DNA from: Salvia splendens
Lineage: Eukaryota > Streptophyta > Magnoliopsida > Lamiales > Lamiaceae
NCBI RefSeq assembly: GCF_004379255.2
Contig: NC_056053.1
Location: forward strand, 23,494,188 to 23,558,187
DNA: 64,000 nucleotides
Direction: 5' to 3'
Every line of letters starts with the position of its first letter. Position 1 is the stretch's first letter. A model generated the notes under the pieces. It did no database searches, was not told the origin of the DNA, and was given only the letters and a program-made list of their open reading frames with translations. The translations under genes were made by a program, and so were the position numbers. Positions 10,012 through 21,245 of this stretch are shown here, piece by piece.

Positions 10012-10190
10012 AAGCCAACGATTGTGAGTCAAAGCTTCTAAAGAGGATACAAGACCACAATTCAGCTTAAACAAGCAGTTCGTCTGAAACGAGCTGCAAT
10101 AAGCCAACGATTGTGAAGTCCAAGCTTCTAAAGAGGATACAAGACCACAATTCGGCTTAAAAATCAAGCACTTCGTCTGAAACGAACTGC
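10012..10190 (+). repeat. 89-bp tandem repeat in the Tat-1 3' region
   Basis: Two units (10012-10100 and 10101-10190) start AAGCCAACGATTGTGA and contain CTTCTAAAGAGGATACAAGACCACAATTC. About 50-bp units follow, built on GAAAGTCCGAT...GCGATAAAACTCGCC..AATTAGGACAA, to about 10355. Reverse-complement counterparts lie in Tat-2 at 22420-22803. Confidence 0.85.
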
Positions 10191-10360
10191 AACGAAAGTC
10201 CGATTCTCGCGATAAAACTTGCCTGAATTAGGACAAGAGAAAGTCCGATCCACGCGATAAAACTCGCCGAATTAGGACAAGGGAAAGTCCGATCCCCAAA
10301 TTAGGACAACGGAAAGTCCGATCCGAGCGATAAAACTCGCCAAATTAGGACACAAGCTTA

Positions 10361-10635
10361 GTCCGGTCAAAGATGTTTATTTCATCAGACCAAAGACGAG
10401 TCCGGTCAAAGATGTTTATTTCATCAGGCCAAAGACGAGTCCGGTCAAAGATGTTTATTTCATCAGACCAAAGACGAGTCCGGTCAAAGATGTTTATTTC
10501 ATCAGGCCAAAGACGAGTCCGGTCAAAGATGTTTATTTCATCAGACCAAAGACGAGTCCGGTCAAAGATGTTTATTTCATCAGGCCAAAGACGAGTCCGG
10601 TCAAAGATGTTTATTTCATCAAGACCAAGGACCAA
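10361..10635 (+). repeat. 39-bp minisatellite in Tat-1, seven units
   Basis: Units start at 10361, 10400, 10439, 10478, 10517, 10556 and 10595. Each reads GTCCGGTCAAAGATG, then TTTATTTCATCA, then GACCAAAGACGA. Units alternate CAGACC and CAGGCC, giving a 78-bp higher-order period. A decayed eighth unit follows to about 10675. The 13-residue repeat ORFs read from it on both strands are by-products. The same array, five units, lies in Tat-2. Confidence 0.95.
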
Positions 10636-10733
10636 GTCTGGTCAAAGAAGAGTTCACTTCATAAGACCGAGGACAAACATCAACTTACCCCGTACCATTA
10701 TCCAGGATGCCGAAGTGATTCACTTCGCTTTTC

Positions 10734-10746
10734 GGGGGGGGGGTAG
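10734..10746 (+). promoter_or_regulatory. Polypurine tract of Tat-1
   Basis: Ten consecutive G followed by TAG directly precede the 3' LTR. The Tat-2 counterpart has eight (18835-18845). Confidence 0.85.
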
Positions 10747-11375
10747 TGATGGAGTACGTACTAAACAAGCCAGCACAAAGCCCAAGAAAGAGTATCAGTT
10801 CGGCATGACCAAAGAGTTCGGCCTCAGCCTACAGCTCAGTAAAAACCAACCAATCAAGCTCTGCCCTCAGGTCGGCATCAAGCTCTACTCTCAGATCGGC
10901 AAAAGCTGCTCGGCAATAGTTCAGCAGTTCGGTCTCAGCATCGGCAAAAGCTGCTCGGCAATACCGGACTGGGAGACACGATCTATCTAGTGGTGGACCC
11001 ATGCAGGCTCTCATGACCTCCACGACATCCACGACATAATTACTGATGATGTAAGCCACCGCCTAATTAGTGGCCATGCAGGATCTCATGACCTCCGTGA
11101 CCTCCACGACTTAGGGTGGTGATGCAAGCCACGATCTCAGTTCTATATATAAACGGAACTTAGATCCGATAGAGGAGACACCAACTCTAAGAGAGAGAAT
11201 ATCATATAGCAAGCTTGTATTTGTAAGCTGTAGAAAACAGATCAAGCAATACAACTCTGCCCTCTTTTCTTCCCGTGGACGTAGATTTACCTCAGTAAAT
11301 CGAACCACGTAAATCTCTGTGTCGTAATTTATTTTTACGAGCATTTATCATCATCAAAAATTCGCGGATTCATCA
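10747..11375 (+). repeat. 3' LTR of Tat-1
   Basis: 629 bp; the stretches compared with 3733-4361 are identical. The TATA box is repeated at about 11143-11154 and could drive transcription out into the flanking DNA. Confidence 0.95.
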
Positions 11376-12158
11376 ATATATAATTGTATATCAACCACAT
11401 GATTTTGATGTGGAAGTGGTTGGTAATTTGTACACCCTATATTTACTATTGTCTGCATTATTTATAAATTATTACTTCTTTAAATTCTAGTACTACCATG
11501 CTACATACATTCTATTCATTTTCATCTTGGATTGCTTGCCGTTCATTGATGAATCATGAACTCTATATTCGTAATACTACCATGAATGAATATTGGTGGG
11601 TTACCGGATATTTGCTAAAATTAAATCAAATTGAATTTATAACTTTTAGGAATGTACCAAAACTTTCGTGAAATCGATTACATATTCGACAGAGTCAAAC
11701 ACAACGTATTTTTGCTCCGTAAATATAATATATTTCGTCCTTAAATATATGTGCATATTTATCAGCGTTGTAGTTGAATATACAATTGAATCACCAAAAG
11801 ATTTATACAAGAGTATGCAACCAAAATATAAGAAATGTTTGATCAACAAGAAAATCATACATCCAATTAAGTCCTTATATAAACAAAAATATATAATTAT
11901 GTCAAAAAGTTTAGAAATAAGTTTTCCTCGCAATATCCTCAACTCAGTCACCAAATCATCAGATTAACTTTACACATAAACTTCGAAATTGATCAGAGAT
12001 AATAAGGAAGTTTCGATTACCGAGTAAGAGAGAGCAACGCGTCGCGGGTCAAGGACGTTGTATCGACCCGATGGGACATTTGGGCTTAGGGTTTGGGTTT
12101 GTCTTAATTATCAAGGACTTAGGCCACCATAAAATGAATCCCATGTTCCATAATAGAT

Positions 12159-12333
12159 GTCATATATACTTTCTTTTTTTAGTTTGTCCCATAAAAATAT
12201 CGTATTTCATTTTTTGAAAAACTTCTCTCTCTCACATTAATATAAATAAACCATTTTCTCTTTTCACTTAACATACAAAACGACATCTCCTAAAATCTTT
12301 ATCATTATCTAAGCGTGAGATGGAGTGAGTACT
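12159..12333. mobile_element. Possible Stowaway-like MITE relic
   Basis: The left side reads TACTTTC..TTTGTCCCATAAAAATA and the right side GAGATGGAGTGAGTA. These are degenerate forms of the TACTCCCTCCGTCCCA-type ends common in plant mariner MITEs. The inverted repeat is weak, so this is a tentative call. Confidence 0.35.
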
Positions 12334-13720
12334 AAAAGGTCGTGTATTTATTAACATTAAAATGTTAGTGATGTCATTGGCATGCAATGAAATCATTAAA
12401 TTTGTTAAGACAAGAGGCATAAATCATGATTCTCTTTATTTATTTTCTCTTAAATTAAATGATTTAATAGCTAAATTCCGAACGAACTTTGCTTTATTGT
12501 CATTACGCTCGCAATTAAGTTGAAATTTATTTCTCGTGATATTTTGCTAATAAGCCAATGTGGTAAGTAACTAATGGGAAAAATTTCAGTGTTAACTATA
12601 AAAGATACTTAAAAAAGTAGTAAATAATTAAGGATTAAAATTTAATTTTTTAAAAATAGTTAACATTTTTTATTTTGTAATTTCTCATTCATTTCTGGTT
12701 ACGTCTAAGTTTGCAAGCAACTATAATATGTTAAATAATTTGAGTTTTTCGTTGGTTTATAATATTAATTATGATCACGTGCAATTCCGAGTTGCACCAT
12801 AAATATATGTTGTGAATTAAATGAACAATGAAGACAATTTACTTGTATTTATTGAAACGTGTAAAATTATTTGTGATGCTATTTATTGATATATCTGTAA
12901 AGGACTTCCCTTCATAGCAACATTTTATTTAACCATGCTTGGAGCCTAACATAGTGACAATTCTCAAATAAATTCATTTTCCCAATCATTGAAAAACTCT
13001 ACAATTCAAAAATGACTCCTATTATTAAGCAAATCTCAATAAATTAACAGAAAATATTATTCCCTAAAGTCATTATTTTAATGTTTTAGATTTTCCTAGG
13101 GAAAATAATTATGGAATTCTTGTTTATCAAATACTATCAAATTATTTTTTATCAAAATATTATACTAGCTCTTAATTTAGATATGACGAATCAAAGTCGT
13201 GATAAAAACTCATGCAAGAATTTTCACGATTGATAATAGTTCGTAATTTATATATTATGAAAGCTGGTAAAATATGCATTAACTGTGTGAACGGCTATAT
13301 AAAATTAAAAATTGAGTGTGATTTTGGGACAACCCATAAATCTGAGTTGTACGTTGACAATGAAAAACATTTACTTGTATTTAGTGGATCAAGTCAAATT
13401 ATTGGTGATCCCATTTATTGATTTATCTGTATTTGGTACTCAAGGACTTTCCTTCTCCTACATCAATATTTTTATCTTTTGTTCACGCATATATCAATAT
13501 TTTATCTTTAGTAAAAAAACAACTTATAATAAAAACAAAAATAATATATCAAGAGGTCTATCCATAAGAACATTGCGAAAAGAAGAGAATAGACGAAGCA
13601 AACGAACATCAAATGTCATAATCATAACATTATACGTCTCAGTCCTCATACACAAAATACCATTCAACTCTCATTGTTAAATAGAATGGAAAATTTTAGT
13701 ATCAAACTCAAAATAATTAT

Positions 13721-13740
13721 TGGTGCCGTCTATATAGGAA
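13721..13740 (+). other. Decayed gypsy primer-binding site
   Basis: TGGTGCCGTCTATATAGGAA resembles the Tat primer-binding site TGGCGCCGTCTGTGGGAA with one substitution and a small insertion. It probably marks the boundary of an old, otherwise unrecognisable LTR element. Confidence 0.4.
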
Positions 13741-14085
13741 TAAGAAGCACATAAAACACATATATTGGACGCCTCTACTCAAACAATAAAACGGTATGCA
13801 ATTATAATGAAACCTATCTATTACTCTCTTAATTTTTGAGACTTAGTTGATACTAAGTGTGTGTATATATAGGAAAATTTTAGTACATAGTAAGATTAAG
13901 ATTTATGAATTAGCAATATTAATCAAATTACAATAGTTTTAGAGACTAGCTATCTATGTAGGTAGCTAGCTAGATACGTGTACATCTATGGCCATATATA
14001 ATTAGGTGTTGTACGATGATATGAAATGACACATGCAAAACAAGATATACAAGTCTTCAATTTATTTGGTGATTCAAATAATTGT

Positions 14086-14758
14086 ATAATGAGTAGGGTT
14101 CGCGAAACGGGGTTATCCGCGGGTATCCATACCCGATTTCAGCTAAATTTGTTGTCCCAATAACCGCCCCACAACATAATGGGATTACCCGATACCCGTG
14201 TCGGGTTTTCCGTACCCGATATTGTGGGTATCCGTACCCGACCCGAAATCGGTGCTTCTAACTTTAATAATGCGGAAAGTGCTCAAACCAAAAGGTGAGT
14301 TCATAAAACTAATTTTACATTTATGCTTTAAGTTTTCATTAGTACTTACTGCAACTATGCAAGTCATCTACTATTGTAATTTTATACAAGTGGATGAATT
14401 TTGGGATTGTTGCTGACTTGCTGCAATGTTATTTCAGATTTTTTTTAATTTGCTCTTCATTCTTCAATCTTCAATCTTCATGCAAAATTTCCAACTATGA
14501 ACTATTCAAAATGAGGTGATTTCGAATTTCTCTTGAAAATGTTTCAAAAGAACTCTTAGATTCTATAGAGTATTAAAAGACGGGTATTATCAGGACTAAC
14601 GGGTATACCCGCTACCCGCAAAACTCTAAAATACACTACCCGATCCCGCCCCGTTTCCCGTTATCGTCGGGTAGCGGATACCCGATACCCAGTGGATATC
14701 GGGTCAAGATGAGAATTACCCATTACCCACTATCTATTTTGCCACCCCTAATAATGAG
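14086..14758. mobile_element. Non-autonomous hAT-type element, 657 bp, perfect 8-bp TSD
   Basis: ATAATGAG at 14086-14093 and 14751-14758 flanks an element that begins TAGGGTTCGCGAAACGGGG and whose other end, reverse-complemented, begins TAGGGGTGGCAAAATAG. Subterminal regions are packed with TACCCG/CGGGTA motifs in both orientations, a usual arrangement for hAT transposase binding. There is no transposase; the short internal ORFs are not convincing. Confidence 0.8.
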
Positions 14759-15982
14759 TAAGCATAAAATAAAAATTGGTGATGAATGAGAGTAGGAGTA
14801 GGAATAGGAAAGGGCGCCTCCCCTACTTTAGTGCGATTGTGATAGTTCGATAACTAGGAAAGTTTTATTTATAATTTCTTGATAGCATTCCCACAAAATA
14901 AAAATTGAATAGAGAAGAATTATAATTAATTATTTAAAATCATATAGTATTAAAAGAAGGCTAAAATTGTCTTTTGAAATTGGTTTAGTAGGAACTAAAT
15001 GCTATTGAGCTGGATGGAATTGATCCGTTTCATTAATTAACTTCACCCTTTTTTTTATTTCAAGCATTAACTAATAGTTTGCCGATAATTAATTTTACAC
15101 AGATGAAGGATTTTAGCTTTGAAGTGAGATCTCAATAATTTAGTTGGTTTTAAATGCTAATATTTACAGCTCGATTAGGTATTCCCCTTAGGAGGGAATC
15201 CATTTGATTAAATTGGAAAATTTAATAATTAAGAATTAAAAATAAAATAAAAAGGTGAACCAAAAGAAAAGATTTTTTAATTCGTACATATTGTCAGTAA
15301 AGCGATAAAATTTAATACTACCAATTTAAGTGAGATATGGTTACATATATATGTTGCATGCAATGACAAAAATTTATGTGAATACACACATTGTCACCTA
15401 TATAAAAAATAAACATAAAAAATAATATAAATATCAAATTTGGAATATGCTAACTGCCCTTGTTGGTTTGCCTAGCTCATTCAATTTTGTCAGCAAGCAT
15501 ATTAATTACTCCTTCATTTGCTCTAAAATTGAAGCCACTAGAATATCATCAACTTGAGTTTCCTTTAATGCTTATCCACCACCACCACCAAACCCTAATA
15601 CTAAGATTGGTTGTTATTTTTACCTTAAAAATAAAAATTACCGATTCACCGTAGATCTTCATGATCGAATGATTGCCAATTCACTTCAAACATTTTCACA
15701 GAAAATTCATTTTAGATCACAATTTCTATATAATGTACTTAACCTTTCCTTCTATATATGTATAAAAACCTTATCTTATTAACGTAAGCATGATGTATAG
15801 TATAGTATAGTATAGTACATATGAAAGCTAGTATTCATTCGAAATTTCTAGTGTGATGAGAAAGAAATAGATATTGGGACCATTACTATTAGATTGCTAT
15901 TTTAATCAATATCTTCCCACCAAACCGACATCTCTCTTAACTCTCTCTCTATAGTTAAACTGTTGAAGGTGTGTGTAGCTTC
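14759..15982. other. Intergenic DNA and upstream region of HD-Zip gene 1
   Basis: AT-rich sequence with no supported gene. A short (TATAG)n run lies at about 15797-15818. The last 100 bp hold a CT-rich stretch (about 15930-15955) upstream of the TATA box, as in the promoter of HD-Zip gene 2. Confidence 0.6.
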
Positions 15983-15990
15983 TATATATA
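15983..15990 (+). promoter_or_regulatory. Likely TATA box of HD-Zip gene 1
   Basis: TATATATA lies 178 bp before the ATG. The preceding stretch (ACTGTTGAAGG then TGTGTAGCTTC) aligns with ACTGTTGGAGG then AGGAGCAACTC before the TATA box of gene 2 at 30196, and CT-rich sequence lies just upstream in both. Confidence 0.65.
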
Positions 15991-16160
15991 CACATACATG
16001 CATACATATGTGTATTCTGCAAGATAGTATTGCAGAAGCCACAAGACATCTCATATTTTCTCTACCAAAGAAAAAAATCCTCAAAAAATACCTTCTTCGT
16101 GTTGTGTGTGTGTGAAAAGGGTTGGTTATATATATAGAAAAAAAAGAAAGATAGAAAGAG

Positions 16161-17927
16161 ATGGATTGGAATGGTAATTTTAGAATGCCTTTTGTTTCTC
16201 GACCTTTAGACACTACCTCTAATTTCAACTTTCTCTACAACTGCAGTTTCGACCATTTCCCAGGTATCTATCTATCTATCTATCGATCTATCTGTTTCAA
16301 ATTTATGTTGCATTGCTTGAAATTAGGTACTTCTGTCGGAGAATTGTTAATCCCTATTCGACATGAGCACACCGTGCATCTAGACTAGCACTATGTTGCG
16401 TTTTACATAGATTGCGTAAGGCGATGTATATAGGGTTTATACATCAAATGAACACTTTTTTCCTGATAGACTATTTTTTTGGAATAAGTTATGATGTTTG
16501 GTCGTGCCATTAGTACTTTCATTAAGTGTTTTAAGAAAGGAGCCAACCATGATCATGACCAACAAGAACATTTGGAACACAACAAAGATATGGCCCTTAA
16601 TAGGGTCGACTGTTACGGACTCTATTGCAAGTGAATTTGTCTTACATCGTATGTGTAAGGCAACAATGTAGGGTTTACAGATTCATTTTTATAAGTTAGT
16701 TTTTTGGAACGAGTTTTCCTGTTTGATTTGTAACATATATATTTGGTCTGCATGCATTATTACATAGTAAGTACTAATTAAACTAACATACTTATTTATT
16801 TAGGTGTAGGAATAGAAATGAAGCAACACACATTGCTGCCAACATTAATGGAGAAGAACATGAATCATTTGGGGGTGGATCCGAAGAAGAAGCGGCTGAG
16901 CAACGAGCAGCTGGAGCTGCTCGAAAACAGCTTCCAAGACGAGATAAAGCTGGACCCGGACCGAAAGATGAAGCTCGCCAAGGAGCTAGGGCTGCAGCCG
17001 CGCCAGATCGCGGTCTGGTTCCAGAACCGGAGGGCTCGCTGGAAGGGCAAGCAGCTCGAGCGCTTGTACGACGCGCTTAAGCAGGAGTACGACGCCGTTT
17101 CTAGGGACAGACAGAAGCTGCAGCAGGAGGTACCGTGCGGACTAAAACTATTCTCTTTAATTTCCAATCCAATTTACATACTGCTTCTCAGCTTCTGCAT
17201 TAATTCATTGAACAACTTATATAAGGATTACAAACTAGCTGCATGCTTTCTATATAGTACTCCATATAATATATGCAAACTTACTAAAATTATAAAAATT
17301 TGATTATTACAATTAATCACAAATTGTACTACAAAGCTTAATGGTAGTATAAATTTATTTCTAATTATTATGTTTTATTTGATCGCATATCCTCAATTCC
17401 CTTTATGAATTCCTATTAATTACTGAGGTTATCATTAATAGTTTATTTCACATTTTATTACACTTATTAAAATCATTATGATGAAGTAAATGTTGATATT
17501 TGTCTGATAATTGACATAGTTTTTTGCATTTCACTTGATAAAATCACTTTGTTTTACATTAATTAAATCCTTTGCCTTGCTTCATATATCTATATCTTTC
17601 AATTTAAATAAAAAGAAGTTGCTAAGAGCTTTGATGATCAAAACAAATTAGGTTATGGCACTAAGGGCAATGCTCAAGGATCATGTGGCAAAAAATCAAG
17701 TATCGACTGGGTACACAGACGTTTCCGGGGAAGAAACTGTGGAAAGCACGTCGATCCCAAGCTCCGACAAGCACCAGCCAGTGGCAGAGGCAGAGGCGAT
17801 GACGACGGTGACTAGCCTCCACCAGATGAACATGGATGCTGAATGCAACTACCAGATGAACATGGATGACTACAATAATACAGTGATGATACCTCCATAC
17901 AGCTGGGCTACTACTTCTATGCCTTGA
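16161..17927 (+). CDS. LMI1-like: HD-Zip I transcription factor, LMI1/ATHB51 clade, gene 1 (three exons)
   Basis: Exons 16161-16263, 16804-17129 and 17652-17927 join in frame (103+326+276 nt) to 234 residues; all introns are GT-AG. The homeodomain covers about 62-117, ending [12 protein letters not shown], and the leucine zipper follows directly, split by intron 2 after LQQE. The N terminus ([11 protein letters not shown]...FDHF) and the C-terminal SGEETVES match the LMI1 clade. HD-Zip I proteins bind CAATNATTG-type sites as dimers in the nucleus; LMI1-type genes act in leaf margin growth and meristem identity in other eudicots. The start is supported by the same exon 1 in gene 2. Intron 1 contains a (TCTA)n run at about 16266-16292. 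Function here is inferred from family. Confidence 0.92.
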
Positions 17928-18100
17928 ATAAACTCAATTATTGTATATCTTCTTCCGTTTCAAACTAAAAAATGTTATGCTAATGCTGAGGGTTTGTAGC
18001 TAGGTCGACCTAAATGTATTAGGTGGTTTAATTTTAGGGTGAGATAGAGTTAATTAGTTTGATTTAGGTAGTAGTTGAGAGTGTTGTTTAATTAGACTTG

Positions 18101-18834
18101 TGATGGATCCGCGAATTTCTGATGTTTGGAAATGCTGGTAGAGAATGAAGATTATGACACAAAGAATTTACGTGGTTCGATTTACTGAAGTAAATCTACG
18201 TCCACGGGAAAAAGGGAGGGCAAGATTGTATTGCTTGATCTGTTTTCTACAGCTTACAAATACAAACTTGCTATTTGCTATATGGTATTTTATCTCTAGA
18301 GAGCTTAACCTTCTTCTATCTGATCTAAGTTCTATTTATATCTTGAACTAAGATCGTGGCTTGCATCACCACCCTAAGTCGTGGATGTCGTGTAGGTCAT
18401 GGCCTAAGATCGTGGATGTAGCGTAGGTGATGGCCTACGATCGTGGCCTGAGTTGACACCACGTGGTAGTGGGTGTGTTGGACATCCTGTATGGGTCCAC
18501 TAACTCCTTGTTCGGTCGAATACTGAGACCGAACTGCTTTGGTTGCCGATCTGAGAGTAGAGCTTGATGCCGACCTGAGAGCAGAGCTTGATTGGTTGGC
18601 TTTTACCGAGCTGTAGGCTGAGGCCGAACTCTTTGGTAATGCCGAACTCATACTCCTGCTTTGGTTGCCGATCTGAGAGTAGAGCTTGATGCCGACCTGA
18701 GAGCAGAGCTTGATAGGTTGGCTTTTACCGAGCTGTAGGCTGAGGCCGAACTCTTTGGTAATGCCGAACTCATACTCTTCCTTGGGCTGATGAGCCGTCA
18801 TTGCTGTTGGGCTTGTTTAGTACGCACCCCATCA
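18101..18834 (-). repeat. 3' LTR of Tat-2
   Basis: 734 bp. It contains a tandem duplication of about 122 bp (18536-18657 and 18658-18779), each unit with GATCTGAGAGTAGAGCTTGATG, absent from the shorter Tat-1 LTR. On the minus strand a TATAAATAG box lies near 18335-18345. Confidence 0.93.
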
Positions 18835-18845
18835 CTACCCCCCCC
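18835..18845 (-). promoter_or_regulatory. Polypurine tract of Tat-2
   Basis: On the minus strand eight G followed by TAG abut the 3' LTR, as in Tat-1. Confidence 0.8.
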
Positions 18846-19186
18846 GAAAAGCGAAGTGAATCACTTCGGCGAAGCGAGTCACTTCGGCATTCTGGAAAAG
18901 GGTACGGGGGAGGCTGAAGTCAGGGGACGTGCCCTGCGCGTGACTGCATTAAATGCGGCATTAAATGCGACAGTAAAATCCGGCCGTCGAATCCTGAAAA
19001 GGTGGGATATGAAACGGTGCGATGATTTGAAATCTTTTCCAAATCTGATAAATACCGCCTTTCTTCATCATTTGAACACCTTTGCTATTGGCTTCTTCTG
19101 CACTCTCTATCTTTTGCGTGAAAAATTTCCTTCCGCTTTCAAAAATTTCCTCAGGATTTCTTCAAACTTTCAAAAGAGTAAGAACC

Positions 19187-21046
19187 ATGTCTGCTTCTTC
19201 TTCGTCTGAGTCTGGTAGCGGTAGAAAAGGGGGGTAAGGGGTCTTCTAGCCGGAAAGAATCCGGGGAGAAGACCGTAGAGTATTTTCACAGTATCTTGAG
19301 CAAGGAAACTGTGATATCCCTTTACGAAAAATACTCTTTTCCTGGGGGGAAGGCGGTGGTTCCCGACGATGATCATAGGGCTAACGACCCGCCGGAGGGT
19401 TATGCCACCGTTTACGAAGCCTGCTTAGAATGCGGGCTTCGTTTCCCTCTTCCCCCACCTTTTGTAGAGCTTCTTGATTTTTTTCAACTCCCTTTAGGTC
19501 AGGTGACTCCGAATTCTTGGAGGCACTTGTCGGCTTTTGCTGCCGAACTCCGTAGGTTAGATAAGGATCTGTCTCTGCGGGCAATCCTTAATTTTTTTCA
19601 ATTTAAAAGGAAGGGATCTTGGTTTTACTTGATCCCCTTACAGCCTTTTAGGGCATTCTGCAAAACCAAGTGGCCGAAATGGCAAAACCGCTTCTTTTTT
19701 TATAATAGGACAGCGGCTCCGGGCTTCCCCTGGAGAGGGCCGAAGTCCGTGATTCCTCACCCTCGGTTAGAACCATTGGCCGAGCTCGATGACGAGCTCA
19801 ACAAGATTCCCATAGTTAGGAAACAATACACGGAGTCTGAGCTCGTCAAGGGCGACGTCGTGTTCGACATCTCGTCTTCGGACGAAGAGGCCGAGGGTGA
19901 GGATTTCTCTTTACCTTTATGTTCTACTGCTTTAACGAAGAAAACTAACCTTGCTTTCTTGCTTTTTGGCAGTGTTCATGCTGAACAAGGCTACCCGAAA
20001 ATCTTCGGAGTCCAAGGAGCCGGAGAGGCCGAAAACGACCAGCTCGGCGTCTGATGCCGAGAGGACTCCGAAAAGGCAAAAAACCTCTTCGGATCCGAAG
20101 AAGCCGGAGTCAACTTCGGCAAAGGGGAGGGGGAAGGCCCAGAAGCCCCCGAGAGCGCCAGAGAAAGACGTGGTCTTGGCGCCTCCTTCGGAACATATCT
20201 GTGAGCCGTTTTTATGGCCCACGGACTTCGCCGAGGTGAATTCTCTTCTTGATTTTCTGGCCTTGCTTTTTTCCTGTATTTTTTGTGGTCCCTTTGTTGA
20301 CTTTTTTCTTTATTCATTTTCAGAGGAACGATATGCTCTCCAAGCTCGTCGCCGTCGAACTCTCCAAAGCGTCCAATGACTATGCCGAGATGCAGAGGAA
20401 GTTGGCGGCTGCTTGTCATCGGGCCGAACAGGCTGAGGCTAACTTTGAGAAGGCCAGAGCTGCTAGGATTTCGGCCCAGGATGAAGCTCAGTTTGCCAAA
20501 AACCAGCTCGTCATCCAGCGAGAGCAGGCGAAGCGGAGCGATGCTGCTGCCGTGGTTGCCCAAGGGGAGGCTCTCCGTGTTTACACGGAGAAACTCTTTT
20601 TGAGCAGCCAGTTCTCGGCCTTTGTCGGTAGTCTGGTAAGGCTAATTGCCGATAAGGGCGAGCAGGGGGCCGACGTCGTGCTGCCTCTGTACAGCCGAGA
20701 GATAGCAGCTCGGCTTCAGAATCTGCCGCTCCTTGAGGAGCTCGCTTCATCTTCGGTCCTGCTTTCTGCAGACCGAGTCCGGAGTTGTCGAGCTGATCGG
20801 GACGAGAACCTGGAGGCTATCTTTGCCTCCGTGGGACCCGTTTCACCCGCTTCGACTTACAACGGAGAGGGTGAGGCCGAGCCGCTGGAGCGGGAGGCCG
20901 AAGTCGATCAGGCCGGGCGTCCGGAGAAGGAGGCCGATCAGGAGGCGGAGGCGAGGCCGGCAGGAGGCGAGGCCGAGGCTGAGGTAGCCCAGGAGAAGGA
21001 AGCTGTACCAGACCGAGGAGCCGGAGACGAAGCAGGCGGAGTATGA
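19187..21046 (+). CDS. Antisense additional gene of Tat-2, Transposase_28-like, three exons, frameshifted
   Basis: It runs opposite to gag-pol. Exon 1 is 19187-19896, exon 2 19973-20235 and exon 3 20324-21046; all sites are GT-AG and the phases join (G|TG, then phase 0). Exon 1 (for example EKYSFPGG, PPPFVELLDFF, LNFFQFKRKGSWFYL) resembles the plant 'putative gypsy type transposon' family (Pfam Transposase_28). Exon 2 is Lys/Pro/Ser-rich and basic. Exon 3 is a long Ala/Glu-rich coiled coil ending in acidic repeats. Exon 1 is interrupted: after the ATG a six-G run at 19229-19234 shifts the frame into a stop, and the main frame resumes beyond it. Antisense extra ORFs at this place are known in Tat elements; the role is unknown. 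Confidence 0.75.
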
Positions 21047-21245
21047 TTTCGTCTCCCTTCTCTTAGTCTAGTTTCTTCCTTGTAAAATGGCCTTGAAGCC
21101 CTAGTGTAAAAAATTTTCCTTGTGAATGAAAAATTCTCTACCTTTGTCTTCGTATAGCTTTTCGTACTCGCCTTTATTCCTGTTGTATTTTACTATCTGC
21201 TCGGTACAGCTGCCGAACTAATATAGCTGCTTTGTACCCAAGGAG

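Larger units (their letters stand above)
3733..11375 (+). mobile_element. Tat-1: complete Tat-lineage Ty3/gypsy retrotransposon, 7.6 kb
   Basis: The 629-bp LTRs (3733-4361 and 10747-11375) start TGATGG and end CATCA. The element is flanked by ATATA (3728-3732 and 11376-11380). Interior order: primer-binding site, gag-protease ORF, in-frame stop, RT-RNaseH-second RNaseH-integrase ORF, about 0.9 kb of tandemly repetitive 3' untranslated DNA, and a 10-G polypurine tract. The second RNase H domain and the repeat-rich 3' region are established marks of the Tat lineage. The LTR translations I could compare are identical and both ORFs are open, so the insertion is young and possibly competent. Confidence 0.95.
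11376..14085. other. AT-rich intergenic DNA with decayed repeats
   Basis: No gene is supported. The overlapping plus and minus ORFs near 11650-11965 have no recognisable composition or domain. A weak Stowaway-like stretch spans about 12159-12333. A decayed primer-binding site lies at 13721-13740. Segments near 12790-12920 and 13320-13455 resemble each other (both contain 'tttacttgtattta' and end 'tttattgat.tatctgta' before 'aaggact'), suggesting an old duplication or the LTRs of a lost element. Confidence 0.5.

Noticed and set aside
10361..10635. CRISPR-like array of regular repeats
   Set aside because: There are no unique spacers; the units are contiguous, and the context is a plant retrotransposon.
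10345..10990. 13-residue repeat proteins on both strands
   Set aside because: They are by-products of a 39-bp minisatellite, which stays open in several frames because 39 is a multiple of three.
11646..11967. Overlapping plus and minus ORFs of about 100 residues
   Set aside because: Composition is that of AT-rich noncoding DNA, both strands are equally open, and no domain is visible.
13212..13680. ORFs of 69 and 122 residues
   Set aside because: They overlap in different frames, lack any domain, and lie in a region of decayed repeats.
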